A DNA stretch of 64,000 nt from Kitasatospora sp. NBC_01287 (GTDB taxonomy: Bacteria > Actinomycetota > Actinomycetes > Streptomycetales > Streptomycetaceae). The translations under genes were made by a program, and so were the position numbers. The notes beneath the pieces are model-generated. The model ran no database searches. It was not told the origin of the DNA and saw only the letters and a list, made by a program, of their open reading frames with translations. Below, one piece after another: positions 51,062 through 58,942 of the stretch; position 1 is the stretch's first letter, and each line of letters starts with the position of its first letter. The stretch covers positions 7,972,001 to 8,036,000 of the forward strand of contig NZ_JAPEPB010000001.1 of assembly GCF_026340565.1 (NCBI RefSeq). The letters run 5' to 3'.

Positions 51062-54019
51062 TCATCCGGCGGCCGCCGCGAGCAGGTCCCGCAGCTCACC
51101 CAGGACCGCCGCGTTGTCCGTCGCCACCAGTGCCGTGAGAGCGAGCCCCCACTGCTCGACAGCCAGCGCGGTATCGCACGTCTCCTGGAGTACGAGCCCG
51201 TACTGGTGACGGGCGAGGCCCTCGCTGTACGTGTCGTCGTGGGCTCGGGTCGATTCGATCAGCTGTTGGCACTCCGCGGCCGCGCGCTCGTGGAGGCCGA
51301 GTTCACGCAGGGCCCTCACGTACCCGAGGCGCGCCGTGTACTCGGTCATCCAGTCGCCGTCGTGCTGGGCGAGCAGGCGCATGGCTTCTTCGAAGTGCGG
51401 CAGCGCTCGGTCCGGCCGGTGCAGGCTCAGGTGGGCGAACCCGATGTTGGAGTGCGGGGTGTACTGGAATCCCCCCAGCCCCAGCCTCAGGCCGACCTCC
51501 AGGCTGCGTTGGTGGGTCCGGATGGCCTTCAGGGGGTCGGTGTGCTCGTAGAGGTTGCCCAGGTTGTTGAGCGCCACGGCCCGGGTGTAGTCGTCCGCCG
51601 CCTGGTCGAGTTCGAGGACGCCTTCGATGACCTCGGCGGCCTCCGCGTACCGCCCGAGGGATTCGAGGATCAGGCCCCGGTTGTTCAAGGCCGCCAGCTC
51701 GAAATGCCGGTTCCCCAGCTCCCGCCAGAGTGCGAGCGCCGCTTCGATGCGGGCCAGGCCGGTGTCGAAGTCGCCGGTCATGAAGTGCGAGCAGGCGCCG
51801 TCGTGCAGGGCGAAGGCTTCCGCCCGGTGGTCGGCGCAACCGCGGGCGGTCGTCAGCGCCAGCTCGTTCAGGTTCCTGATCGCGGTCCAGTCGCCACGAT
51901 GCTGCATCGCCGGGCTCAGCGCCCTGACCAGGACCAGGGTCAGTGGCCGGGTGGTCGGGTGCGCGATGTGGTGCTCGATCAAGGTGCGGAGGTTGCAGTA
52001 CTCCTTGTCGTACCAGGCCATCGCGGACGCCGTGTCGGTGAAGACCTCGGTTGCCGCCGTGTCCTGGAGGACTCGCTGCCTGCCCGTCTCGGCGGGCTGG
52101 AGTCTCAGCGCCGTGCCGCCCGCCAGTTCCGCGTACCAGCGCACGGCCCGGCCGGCCGCCGCGGCTCGATCGTGGTCGGAGTCCCCGCGCAGGCTGAGCT
52201 CGCGGGAGAAGTGGCGGATCAGGTTGTGCAGTGCGTAGCGGCCGGGCTGCACCTCCTCCACCAGCGCGACCTCCACCAGGCGGCCCAGGGCCGCCTCGGC
52301 CTCGGGCACCGAGCAGTCGAGGAGTCTGGCCACCACGGGGGCCTCGTACTCGATCAGCGCGATCCCGCCGAGCCGGCGCAGGGCGAGGGCGGCGCGGCGT
52401 TCGACGGGGTCGGCCGAGGACGTGAGAGCGCGGTGGGCGATGGTGAGCGAACCTCGGACACTCAGATCGTCGTACTCAAGATGGTCCAGGCGGTGGGTCT
52501 CGTCAGCGAGTTGGCCGCCCAGCACGCGCAGGCTCAATGACGGCCGGGCGACCAGTCGTGCCGCTACGACGCGCAGGGCCAGCGGCAGCCGACCGCAGAG
52601 TTCCAGGATCCTCCGGGCCGCGGACTCGTCGGCGGCCACCCGCTCGGCGCCGACGACCTTGGTGATCAGGGCGAGTGCCTCGGACTCCGTCAGGGGTGCC
52701 AGCGAGAGCCGCAGGGTGCCGTCCAGGGTGGCGAGCGGCGAGCGGCTCGTGATGAGTACCGCGCAACCGGGGGTGGCGGGCAGGAGCAGCCGGACCAGGG
52801 CGGCCGAGCCGGCGTCGTCCAGGACGAGCAGGGTGCGGGTGCCGTGCAGGGCGGAGCGCAGCCGCGCCGAGGCGGCGTCAGGATCCTCGGGGATGTGCTG
52901 CGGATCGGATCCGAGTGCCGTGAGCAGCCGGGCCAGCGCCTCGGCGGGGGTCGGCGAGGTGGCTCCCGCGGTCGATCCGCGCAGGTCGAGGTAGAGCTGG
53001 CCGTCGGGGAAGTGGGCGGCGAGGCTTCGGCCCAGGCGGGCGGCCAGTGCCGACTTCCCGACTCCGGCCATGCCGCTCACGACGGCGACGGCGGGCTCCT
53101 CGCCCGCGGACGTCAGATGCTCCCGCAGTTCGGCGAGTTGGCTCGCGCGGCCGACGAAGTACGGTGTTCCCATCGGGAGTTGAGCAGGTCCCGGGCGCGG
53201 TTCGGCAAGCTCTTCGGCAGGCTGCCCGGTGGCCGGCGAGGTCCGGGGCACGACAGCCCGCGGCCGACCGCCGGGCGGTGCGAGGATCGCGCGGTGCGCC
53301 GCTCGGACATCGGGACCGGGCTCGACCCCCAGGTCCTCGGCCAGCCTGTCGCGCAGCTGACGGTGCACCGCGAGCGCTTCGCCCTGGCGCCCCGATCGGT
53401 GCAGCACCAGCATCAACTGGCGGTGGAAGGTTTCGTGCCAGGGGTGCTCGGCGGTCAGGGCGGTGAGTTGGGGAATCAGGCCGTGGTGCCGGCCGCGCGC
53501 GAGTTGGGCGTCGAAGCTCCACTCCAGCGCCTGGAGCCGGGCTTCGGACAGGTGCGAGAGCTGACCCTCGGCCTCCAGTGAAGGGGCGAGGTCGGCGAGC
53601 GGGCTGCCGCGCCACAGGGCGAGTGCGGCATCGGCCTCCCGAACCACCGAAGGCCAGTCCTCCTGGAGGTAGGAACGGCGGGCCGCCTCGACGAGCCCGG
53701 TGAACTCGTCGGCGTCGAGCTCCCCGGCCTCCACCCGGAGGCGGTAGGCGCGGTCGATCCTGGATATGCGCGGGGGACCTGGCAGGGCCTCGGGCTCCGC
53801 GAGGGCCCGGCGCAGTTGGGCCACGTGATTGTAGAGCGAGGCGTTCACGGTGCTCGGCGGACGGTCGCCCCAGAGGGCCAGTTTGATGCGCTCCACCGAT
53901 ACCGGCCGGTTCGCCTCCAGCAGCAGCAGCGCCAGGAGCAGCTGCACCTTCCGGGTGCCGATCGAGCGTGCTCCCGAGTCCTCGTGAACGGCCAGCGGCC
54001 CGAGCACGGCGAACCTCAT
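51062..54019 (-). CDS. AfsR-type SARP regulator with NB-ARC and TPR domains
   Basis: 985 residues. Winged helix (1-95; FAVLGPLAVHEDSGARSIGTRK), BTAD (100-250), NB-ARC ATPase (about 280-560; P-loop SGMAGVGKSALAARL, LLVLDDA, GRLPLALRVVAARL), then a C-terminal TPR region (700-985) with ALNNRGLILESLGRYAEAAE repeats. This is the full AfsR layout. ATG 54019 has GGAG at 8 bp. It is transcribed towards the Cys-rich peptide, and the 11-bp repeat array lies between the two. A perfect palindrome 22 bp before its start codon suggests that it is itself repressed or autoregulated. Confidence 0.94.
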   Translation of the reverse strand: MRFAVLGPLAVHEDSGARSIGTRKVQLLLALLLLEANRPVSVERIKLALWGDRPPSTVNASLYNHVAQLRRALAEPEALPGPPRISRIDRAYRLRVEAGELDADEFTGLVEAARRSYLQEDWPSVVREADAALALWRGSPLADLAPSLEAEGQLSHLSEARLQALEWSFDAQLARGRHHGLIPQLTALTAEHPWHETFHRQLMLVLHRSGRQGEALAVHRQLRDRLAEDLGVEPGPDVRAAHRAILAPPGGRPRAVVPRTSPATGQPAEELAEPRPGPAQLPMGTPYFVGRASQLAELREHLTSAGEEPAVAVVSGMAGVGKSALAARLGRSLAAHFPDGQLYLDLRGSTAGATSPTPAEALARLLTALGSDPQHIPEDPDAASARLRSALHGTRTLLVLDDAGSAALVRLLLPATPGCAVLITSRSPLATLDGTLRLSLAPLTESEALALITKVVGAERVAADESAARRILELCGRLPLALRVVAARLVARPSLSLRVLGGQLADETHRLDHLEYDDLSVRGSLTIAHRALTSSADPVERRAALALRRLGGIALIEYEAPVVARLLDCSVPEAEAALGRLVEVALVEEVQPGRYALHNLIRHFSRELSLRGDSDHDRAAAAGRAVRWYAELAGGTALRLQPAETGRQRVLQDTAATEVFTDTASAMAWYDKEYCNLRTLIEHHIAHPTTRPLTLVLVRALSPAMQHRGDWTAIRNLNELALTTARGCADHRAEAFALHDGACSHFMTGDFDTGLARIEAALALWRELGNRHFELAALNNRGLILESLGRYAEAAEVIEGVLELDQAADDYTRAVALNNLGNLYEHTDPLKAIRTHQRSLEVGLRLGLGGFQYTPHSNIGFAHLSLHRPDRALPHFEEAMRLLAQHDGDWMTEYTARLGYVRALRELGLHERAAAECQQLIESTRAHDDTYSEGLARHQYGLVLQETCDTALAVEQWGLALTALVATDNAAVLGELRDLLAAAAG

Positions 54020-54396
54020 CAGAAGGTCTCCAACGAACGGTGCCTGACGGTCAGGCAGCTCATGAATGACGCGTTGGATTCATATTAGGACGCGATTGGA
54101 CGGCTGGGCGATGCTCAGGCCACGAAGTATCGGAACGATACGGTCGGAGGGCCGGCTCGGCCCGCGGGCCGCCCGCCTCCGTCCGATGGAGGACAGCGTC
54201 CACGTCCAAGCCGTCCCCTCCGCCACCCTGACCCGCCGGAGCCGCGGATGGCGCGGCGCCCCGTCCGGAGCTGCCGTTGGCACGGCGGCGATCCGGCTCC
54301 GCGCCTCGACCCGTCCTCGTTCCGGCCCTCCTGACGTCAATTCGCCCATCACCGCCGTGCCGGACGGCACGGTCGTTGCGCAGGAATGAGAGTGCT
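54020..54396. other. Divergent regulatory region between the two SARP genes
   Basis: 377 bp without a gene. Besides the palindrome at 54041-54057, a TAATAT-like stretch (complement near 54081-54088) is the best -10 candidate for the large SARP. The remaining 250 bp towards the short SARP are GC-rich, with no clear repeats. Confidence 0.5.
54041..54057. promoter_or_regulatory. Perfect palindrome before the large SARP gene
   Basis: TGCCTGAC and GTCAGGCA arms of 8 bp enclose one G. The site sits in the leader 22-38 bp before the SARP start codon, where bound protein would block transcription or the RNA hairpin would affect translation. Confidence 0.62.
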
Positions 54397-55173
54397 GTGC
54401 AGTTCGCGATTCTTGGCCCGTTGGAAGTCCGCTCCGAGGGTGACCCGGTCGAGGTGCTCCGCCCGCGCCGCCGCGCGCTGCTGGCGTTCCTGCTGCTCCA
54501 CGCCAACCGGCAGGTCAGCACCGAGCAGGTCGTCGACGCGCTGTGGTGCGAGGCGCCGCGCACGGCCCGGGCCCAGGTGCACACGGCGGTGTCCGGGCTG
54601 CGCGGCTGCTTGCCCGCGCCGTTCGCCCACTCGCTGTGCTCCGAGTCGGCCGGGTACCGTCTGTCGGTGCGGGCCGGCGCATTGGACTCGGCGGAGTTCA
54701 GCCGTCGGCTCGGCGCCGCCCAGACTCTGGCGGGGCAGGGAGGCAAGGCCGAGGCGGTGCGGATGCTGCGCTCCGCCCTGGAGTTGTGGCGCGGTACCGC
54801 GCTGACCGGGGTTGACGCCCCCTTCGCCGAGCCGGCCAGGGCCCGGCTGGGGGAGGAGCGGGTCGTCGCCTGCAAGCTGCTGGCCGACCTTGAGCTGGAG
54901 GCCGGCCGGCACCTGGAGCTGGTACCGGAGTTGACCACGTGGTTCAACGAGTACCCGGCGTTCGAGGCGGTCGCGGAGCGGCTGGCCCTGGCGTTGTACC
55001 GGAGCGGGCGGCAGACCGACGCGCTCGGGGTGATCCGGCGGATCCGCGCTCTGCTGGCGGACGAGTTCGGGCTGGCGCCCGGCCACGGTCTGGCGCAGCT
55101 GGAGGGTGAGATCCTGCGAGCCGACCCGGCGTTGGATCACGCGCCGGCGTTGGCCTGCGGGCGGACCAGGTAG
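54397..55173 (+). CDS. Short SARP-family regulator
   Basis: 258 residues, the size of RedD/ActII-ORF4 proteins: winged helix (1-95; FAILGPLEVRSEGDPVEVLR, LWCEAPRTARAQVHTAVSGL) followed by BTAD (100-250). The start is GTG 54397, placed so that the conserved opening strand VQFAILGPLEV is at the N-terminus. It is divergent from the large SARP and convergent with the MauE-type gene, overlapping its 3' end by 37 bp. It probably activates the peptide or export promoters. Confidence 0.88.
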   Translation: MQFAILGPLEVRSEGDPVEVLRPRRRALLAFLLLHANRQVSTEQVVDALWCEAPRTARAQVHTAVSGLRGCLPAPFAHSLCSESAGYRLSVRAGALDSAEFSRRLGAAQTLAGQGGKAEAVRMLRSALELWRGTALTGVDAPFAEPARARLGEERVVACKLLADLELEAGRHLELVPELTTWFNEYPAFEAVAERLALALYRSGRQTDALGVIRRIRALLADEFGLAPGHGLAQLEGEILRADPALDHAPALACGRTR

Positions 55174-55658
55174 GCCAACTCGTCCCAGCCGACCACGACG
55201 GCCGCGAGCGCCGTGCCGGCGCCCGCGGTGGCAACCCACATCGCGGGCGCCGCGGGGTGGCTCGGCAGCAACCCGGCGGCCAGCGCGGCCCCGGCCAGCA
55301 GGGAGTTGCGCAGCAGGAAGGCGACGGTGCCACCGGAGGCCGGCCCGTGGCCGGAGCCGAAGCACTGGCAGGACGCGGCGCGTCCGGCGGCCACGGTGGT
55401 GACCGTGAACGCCGCCAGCAGGCCGAGGACCACGGCTGCGCCTGCCCTGGGCGTCGCCAGCAGCAGGGGAGCCGTGGCCAGTTCGGCCAGCACCACACCG
55501 AGCGCGGTCGGCAGCCGAAGGCGGGCGGGGAGCCAGCCGATGTCCGCCAACCCGGCCGCGAACGCGTGGAGCGCCGCACGGCTGCGGCCCTTGCTGAACG
55601 CGGCCGCGGCGAACACCACCAGCAGCGTGATCCGGGAGGTGAGTTCGATGCCCGTCAT
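55137..55658 (-). CDS. MauE/DoxX-type redox membrane protein
   Basis: 173 residues with four to five hydrophobic helices. It opens ITLLVVFAAAAFSKGRSR and carries the family's paired cysteines in AASCQCFGSG. MauE is required with the thioredoxin-like MauD to form the many disulfides of methylamine dehydrogenase; related proteins pass electrons across the membrane. No methylamine dehydrogenase genes are present. The ATG overlaps the ABC-exporter stop by 4 bp (ATGA). Role inferred: electron partner of the adjacent thioredoxin-like protein in folding the Cys-rich peptide. Confidence 0.85.
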   Translation of the reverse strand: MTGIELTSRITLLVVFAAAAFSKGRSRAALHAFAAGLADIGWLPARLRLPTALGVVLAELATAPLLLATPRAGAAVVLGLLAAFTVTTVAAGRAASCQCFGSGHGPASGGTVAFLLRNSLLAGAALAAGLLPSHPAAPAMWVATAGAGTALAAVVVGWDELAYLVRPQANAGA

Positions 55659-57511
55659 GTCCGCTGCCTCTCGTCCCGGTCCGCGGCCGACGCCGCGGTC
55701 GCCGCGTACTGGTAGCCCTCGGCCTGGTAGCCCTCGGCCTGGGCGGTGAACAGTTGTGCGTACTGCCCGCCGAGGCTGATCAGTTCGTGGTGCCGCCCCT
55801 GCTCGGCGATCCGGCCATCGGCGAGCACCACGATCACATCGGCCTCCCGCAGCGCGGAGAGCCGGTGGGAGACCAGCAGGCTGGTGCGACCCGCCCGGTG
55901 GGCGGTCAGGGTTTGATGCACCCGTCGCTCGGCGATCGGGTCCAGGCCCGAGCTCGGTTCGTCGAGGATCAGCAGCTCCGCGTCCGACCGGACCAGCGAT
56001 CGTGCCAGGGCCACCCGCTGCCACTGGCCGCCGGAGAGCAGGGCGCCCTTCTCCTGCTGCACGTCCAGGAAGATCCTGCTGAGCATGGTGTCGTAGCCGC
56101 GCGGAAGCCCGCTGAGAGCCTGGTCGATGTCGGCGCTCTCGGCGGCGGCCCGGATGCGCGCGAGGTCGCCCATGCGATCGGGCTCGCCCACACCGATGTT
56201 GTCCCGGGCGCTCATGTCGTAGGTCATGTAGTCCTGGAACGTCGCCCCGATCCGCCGGCGCAGCTCGGCGACGGGCACGGTGCGGATGTCCACGCCGTCC
56301 ATGAGGATCCGGCCCCGTTCGGGGTCGTAGAAGCGGCACAGCAGCTTGACCATGGTGCTCTTGCCGGCCCCGTTGACGCCCACCAGCCCGACCGCGCGGC
56401 CGTGCGGCAGGACGAGGTCCAGGCCCTTCAGCACCCAGGGGCTCTCGGGGCCGTAGCGGAACCACACGTCCTCGAAGGTGATCCCCTCGCGCAGCGGTGC
56501 CGGCACGCGGTCGCCGTCCGGCAGGTCGACGGGCGCTTCGAGCAGAGTCAGGTAGTGCCCGAAGCGCTGCAGCGCCTCGTCGGTGCGTCCCAACTGGGTG
56601 AGCACCGCCGACAGCGCGCCCTGCACGGCGGTGACGGCGGCCGTGAAGAGGGTCATCTCGCCCAGGGTGATCCGGCCGTGCGCGACCTGGCGGGCGACGG
56701 CGACGGCGGCCACGGCCGTCACGGCCGCGGCCAGCACCGCCAGCACCGACTGGACGGCGGCGTTGCGGCGGGCGACGGCGATGTCGGCGTCGCTGCTCTC
56801 GCGCAGACTCTCCTGTGCTCGGCGGTGCAGCAGCGGGCCGATGCCGAACAGGCGGATCTCCATGGCGGCGCGCCGGTCGGTCAGCAGCGTCCGGTAGAAG
56901 AACCGGCGCCGGACGGTGGCCATCATCGCCTTGGTGGTCTCGGCCTGCCGGCGGGCCAGCTTCAGCTGGCCGATGGCCGTGACCGTGACGGTCGCGGCCA
57001 GCAGCAGCCCCATCGGCGGCCACATGGCCAGCATGGTCGACAGGAAGCTCGCGACCGTCACGGCGCTGCGCGCGCCGGTGAGGGTGAAGTCGAGGACCTG
57101 CCGGGGGGCGTCCTGGGCGGCCTGTTCGGCGAGTCGGATGGTGTCCTGGGTCGCCGGGTCCTCGAACGGTCGCAGGCTTCGGAAGTCGTTGATCCGGCGG
57201 TAGAGCCGGTCCTGCGCGGCGAGGTTGACGGCCCGTCCCATGTCGGCCGCGGCCAGGACGGACAGCGAGGTGAGCACGGCGGTCAGGCCGCCGAGAGCAG
57301 CCACCGCGGCCGCCAGGAAGGTGATCCGGGAGGCGGACGCGGTGTGTCCGGCCAGGCCGTCGACCAGCAGCCGGCCCAGGTAGGCGGTCGCGGTGGGGGC
57401 CAGGCCGGACAGCAGGGCCAGCGCGAGTTGACCGCTCACCCCCAGTGGGGAGGCCTGCCACCCCAGGCGAAGGGCCGCGGCGGTGGAGCCCAGCCGGGTC
57501 GGCGGGGTCAC
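55655..57511 (-). CDS. ABC exporter, fused membrane and ATPase domains
   Basis: 618 residues. Six-helix membrane domain at about 20-310, then ATPase (345-590) with Walker A GVNGAGKSTMVKLL, signature LLSGGQWQR, Walker B LLILDEPSS and H-loop VSHRLS. There is no N-terminal C39 peptidase, so it does not process a double-glycine leader itself. Start GTG 57511 overlaps the thioredoxin-like stop (GTGA); its own stop overlaps the MauE ATG. The three genes are therefore co-translated. It is the likely exporter of the Cys-rich peptide. The tail contains a duplicated AEGYQ. Confidence 0.93.
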   Translation of the reverse strand: MTPPTRLGSTAAALRLGWQASPLGVSGQLALALLSGLAPTATAYLGRLLVDGLAGHTASASRITFLAAAVAALGGLTAVLTSLSVLAAADMGRAVNLAAQDRLYRRINDFRSLRPFEDPATQDTIRLAEQAAQDAPRQVLDFTLTGARSAVTVASFLSTMLAMWPPMGLLLAATVTVTAIGQLKLARRQAETTKAMMATVRRRFFYRTLLTDRRAAMEIRLFGIGPLLHRRAQESLRESSDADIAVARRNAAVQSVLAVLAAAVTAVAAVAVARQVAHGRITLGEMTLFTAAVTAVQGALSAVLTQLGRTDEALQRFGHYLTLLEAPVDLPDGDRVPAPLREGITFEDVWFRYGPESPWVLKGLDLVLPHGRAVGLVGVNGAGKSTMVKLLCRFYDPERGRILMDGVDIRTVPVAELRRRIGATFQDYMTYDMSARDNIGVGEPDRMGDLARIRAAAESADIDQALSGLPRGYDTMLSRIFLDVQQEKGALLSGGQWQRVALARSLVRSDAELLILDEPSSGLDPIAERRVHQTLTAHRAGRTSLLVSHRLSALREADVIVVLADGRIAEQGRHHELISLGGQYAQLFTAQAEGYQAEGYQYAATAASAADRDERQRT

Positions 57512-58068
57512 CCGCGCCCTCCGGCCGGCGCCGGGCGGGCGGCGGTCGGCGCCCGGACGCCGTCCAGGTTGTGCCCGGCCTGGACGATGACGCCGTCCCG
57601 CAGCCGGATCAGCGTGGGATAGGACCTGACCCCGCCGAACGCCGCGGTGAGCGCGGGGACGTCGGCGACGAGCGCCACGTCGCCGACGGGGGAGAGCTTG
57701 CCGGCGATGCCCTGCGCCTCGGCGGAGGAGGGGTCGCCGATCACGAAGAACAGCGGGTCGGCGACCCCGGTGTCGGCGCCGCCGGTGAGCGAGTCGATGA
57801 GTTGGGCGCACGGGCCGCAGCCCACCATCACGAAGCCGACCAGCGCCTCGCCGCCGGCGATGTCGGCGCGGCTCAGCGACCGACCGGAGACCGTCTCCGC
57901 GGTGAACTCCGCTACCGGGAAGCCGGTCGGCGGCAGCTTCTCGGCCGCTGCTCCGCCCTGGCCGGCCTCCATCTCGCGCAGCCGGCGGATCACCGCGAAG
58001 GTCAGCGAGAGGTTCACGGCAGTGGCGATCCCGAGGACCGAGGCGAGCACCGAGAGCGTGGCAAGCAT
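57508..58068 (-). CDS. Membrane-anchored thioredoxin-like protein (MauD/TlpA type)
   Basis: 186 residues. One N-terminal membrane helix (LATLSVLASVLGIATAVNLS) anchors a thioredoxin fold outside the membrane. The redox motif is CGPC in GFVMVGCGPCAQLID, and the cis-Pro loop is VRSYPTLIRL. MauD-like proteins carry out disulfide exchange together with MauE. It is first in the coupled operon thioredoxin / ABC exporter / MauE. The ATG at 58068 has GGGGAAG upstream. The neighbour peptide with nine Cys is the obvious client. The C-terminus is Pro-Ala-rich and probably flexible. Confidence 0.88.
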   Translation of the reverse strand: MLATLSVLASVLGIATAVNLSLTFAVIRRLREMEAGQGGAAAEKLPPTGFPVAEFTAETVSGRSLSRADIAGGEALVGFVMVGCGPCAQLIDSLTGGADTGVADPLFFVIGDPSSAEAQGIAGKLSPVGDVALVADVPALTAAFGGVRSYPTLIRLRDGVIVQAGHNLDGVRAPTAARPAPAGGRG

Positions 58069-58187
58069 GTTCTTCCCCCATCCGTTGCATTGGTGCGGTT
58101 GATTCCGGAAGCCATGCTGCGGTCGCGCTCTCTTCGTCCGCTCTCCCGCTTTCTATCCGACCGCTGTTGAATCTCTACTCGCGCCGG

Positions 58188-58205
58188 ATGTGACCTGGGT
58201 CACAT
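58188..58205. promoter_or_regulatory. CRP-like palindrome ATGTGACCTGGGTCACAT
   Basis: Perfect 8-bp arms (ATGTGACC/GGTCACAT) around TG. The inner pattern TGTGA-N6-TCACA equals the CRP/FNR-family consensus. It lies 120 bp from the thioredoxin-like start and 203 bp from the signal-peptidase start, so it could serve either transcript. Confidence 0.62.
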
Positions 58206-58266
58206 TGCCGTCGGGCGCTTGCGAAACGGGGCCGTGCCGGCTGTACGGTTCTGGCACTCGCTCGCC

Positions 58267-58296
58267 GGATCGAATCGGATCGAATCGGAGCGACTG
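58267..58296. repeat. Three 10-bp direct repeats upstream of the signal peptidase
   Basis: GGATCGAATC at 58267 and 58277, and GGAGCGACTG at 58287. One-helical-turn spacing upstream of a gene in a SARP-regulated locus suggests a regulator-binding array, though the unit differs from that at the peptide gene. Confidence 0.5.
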
Positions 58297-58407
58297 ATTA
58301 CGAATTTCCCCTGATGAGTTTGGGGTAACCTTGCTGAATCAATTCCTTGCACTCGGATCCCGACCCTTTGAAATGGTTTTCCCGAGGGTTTCGGCGGCGG
58401 GACGCAC

Positions 58408-58860
58408 ATGGGAATGACGGTCGGCCTCCTGTCCGCCGTCGGCCTGGTGGCGGTTCTGCTCGCCGTTCGCCTGATGTTCGTGGTGATCACGGTCGACGGC
58501 CACAGCATGGAGCCCCAGTACCGGCCGGGTGACCGCGTCGTGGCGCTGCGGGGCCGACTGCTGGGCCGGCCGGTGACAGGCGACGTGGTCCTGATCAGGC
58601 GTCCCTCCGGCGCGAACGGCGGGAGCGTGCTGTTCCTCAAGAATGTCGTGGCCGCGCCGGGGGATCCCGTCCCGACGCTGTTCGCGGCGATCACCGGCGA
58701 CCGGGCAGGGCGGGCCACCCCTGACGGCTGCTACCTCGTACTCGGCCGGCACCGGGCCAGCGAGGATTCGAAGAACTGGGGATACGTCTCCAGCCGAGAC
58801 ATCGTCGGAAAGGCACTGCGGCCCCGGCGTCTCGGCGATGACCTTCCCGGGAGGAGCTGA
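58408..58860 (+). CDS. S26-family signal peptidase
   Basis: 150 residues, shorter than housekeeping SPase I. One N-terminal membrane helix (LLSAVGLVAVLLAVRLMFVV), catalytic Ser in GHSMEPQY, general-base Lys in FLKNVVAAPGD, and the closing SEDSKNWGYVSSRDIVGKA block, as in SPase I. It cleaves after small residues (Ala-X-Ala). The Cys-rich peptide has Ala-Gln-Ala before its core, so this enzyme may be dedicated to it. It is divergent from the redox/export operon across a shared regulatory region. Ribosome site is weak; an ATG two codons later is possible. Confidence 0.87.
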   Translation: MGMTVGLLSAVGLVAVLLAVRLMFVVITVDGHSMEPQYRPGDRVVALRGRLLGRPVTGDVVLIRRPSGANGGSVLFLKNVVAAPGDPVPTLFAAITGDRAGRATPDGCYLVLGRHRASEDSKNWGYVSSRDIVGKALRPRRLGDDLPGRS

Positions 58861-58942
58861 CGCCCGAGGCCGCCCCTGAACCGCACCGCGCGGTCGGTGC
58901 GATCACCGCGCGCCCGCGCCGACGGTGACGGCAGGTGTGGCC

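Larger units (their letters stand above)
58069..58407. other. Divergent promoter region of redox/export operon and signal peptidase
   Basis: 339 bp without a gene. It holds the CRP-like palindrome at 58188-58205 and three 10-bp direct repeats at 58267-58296 (GGATCGAATC twice, then GGAGCGACTG). The stretch 58260-58390 is unusually AT-rich for this genome. Confidence 0.6.

Noticed and set aside
55137..58068. Methylamine utilisation cluster suggested by MauE/MauD-like genes
   Set aside because: No methylamine dehydrogenase subunits, MauG or amicyanin genes are present.
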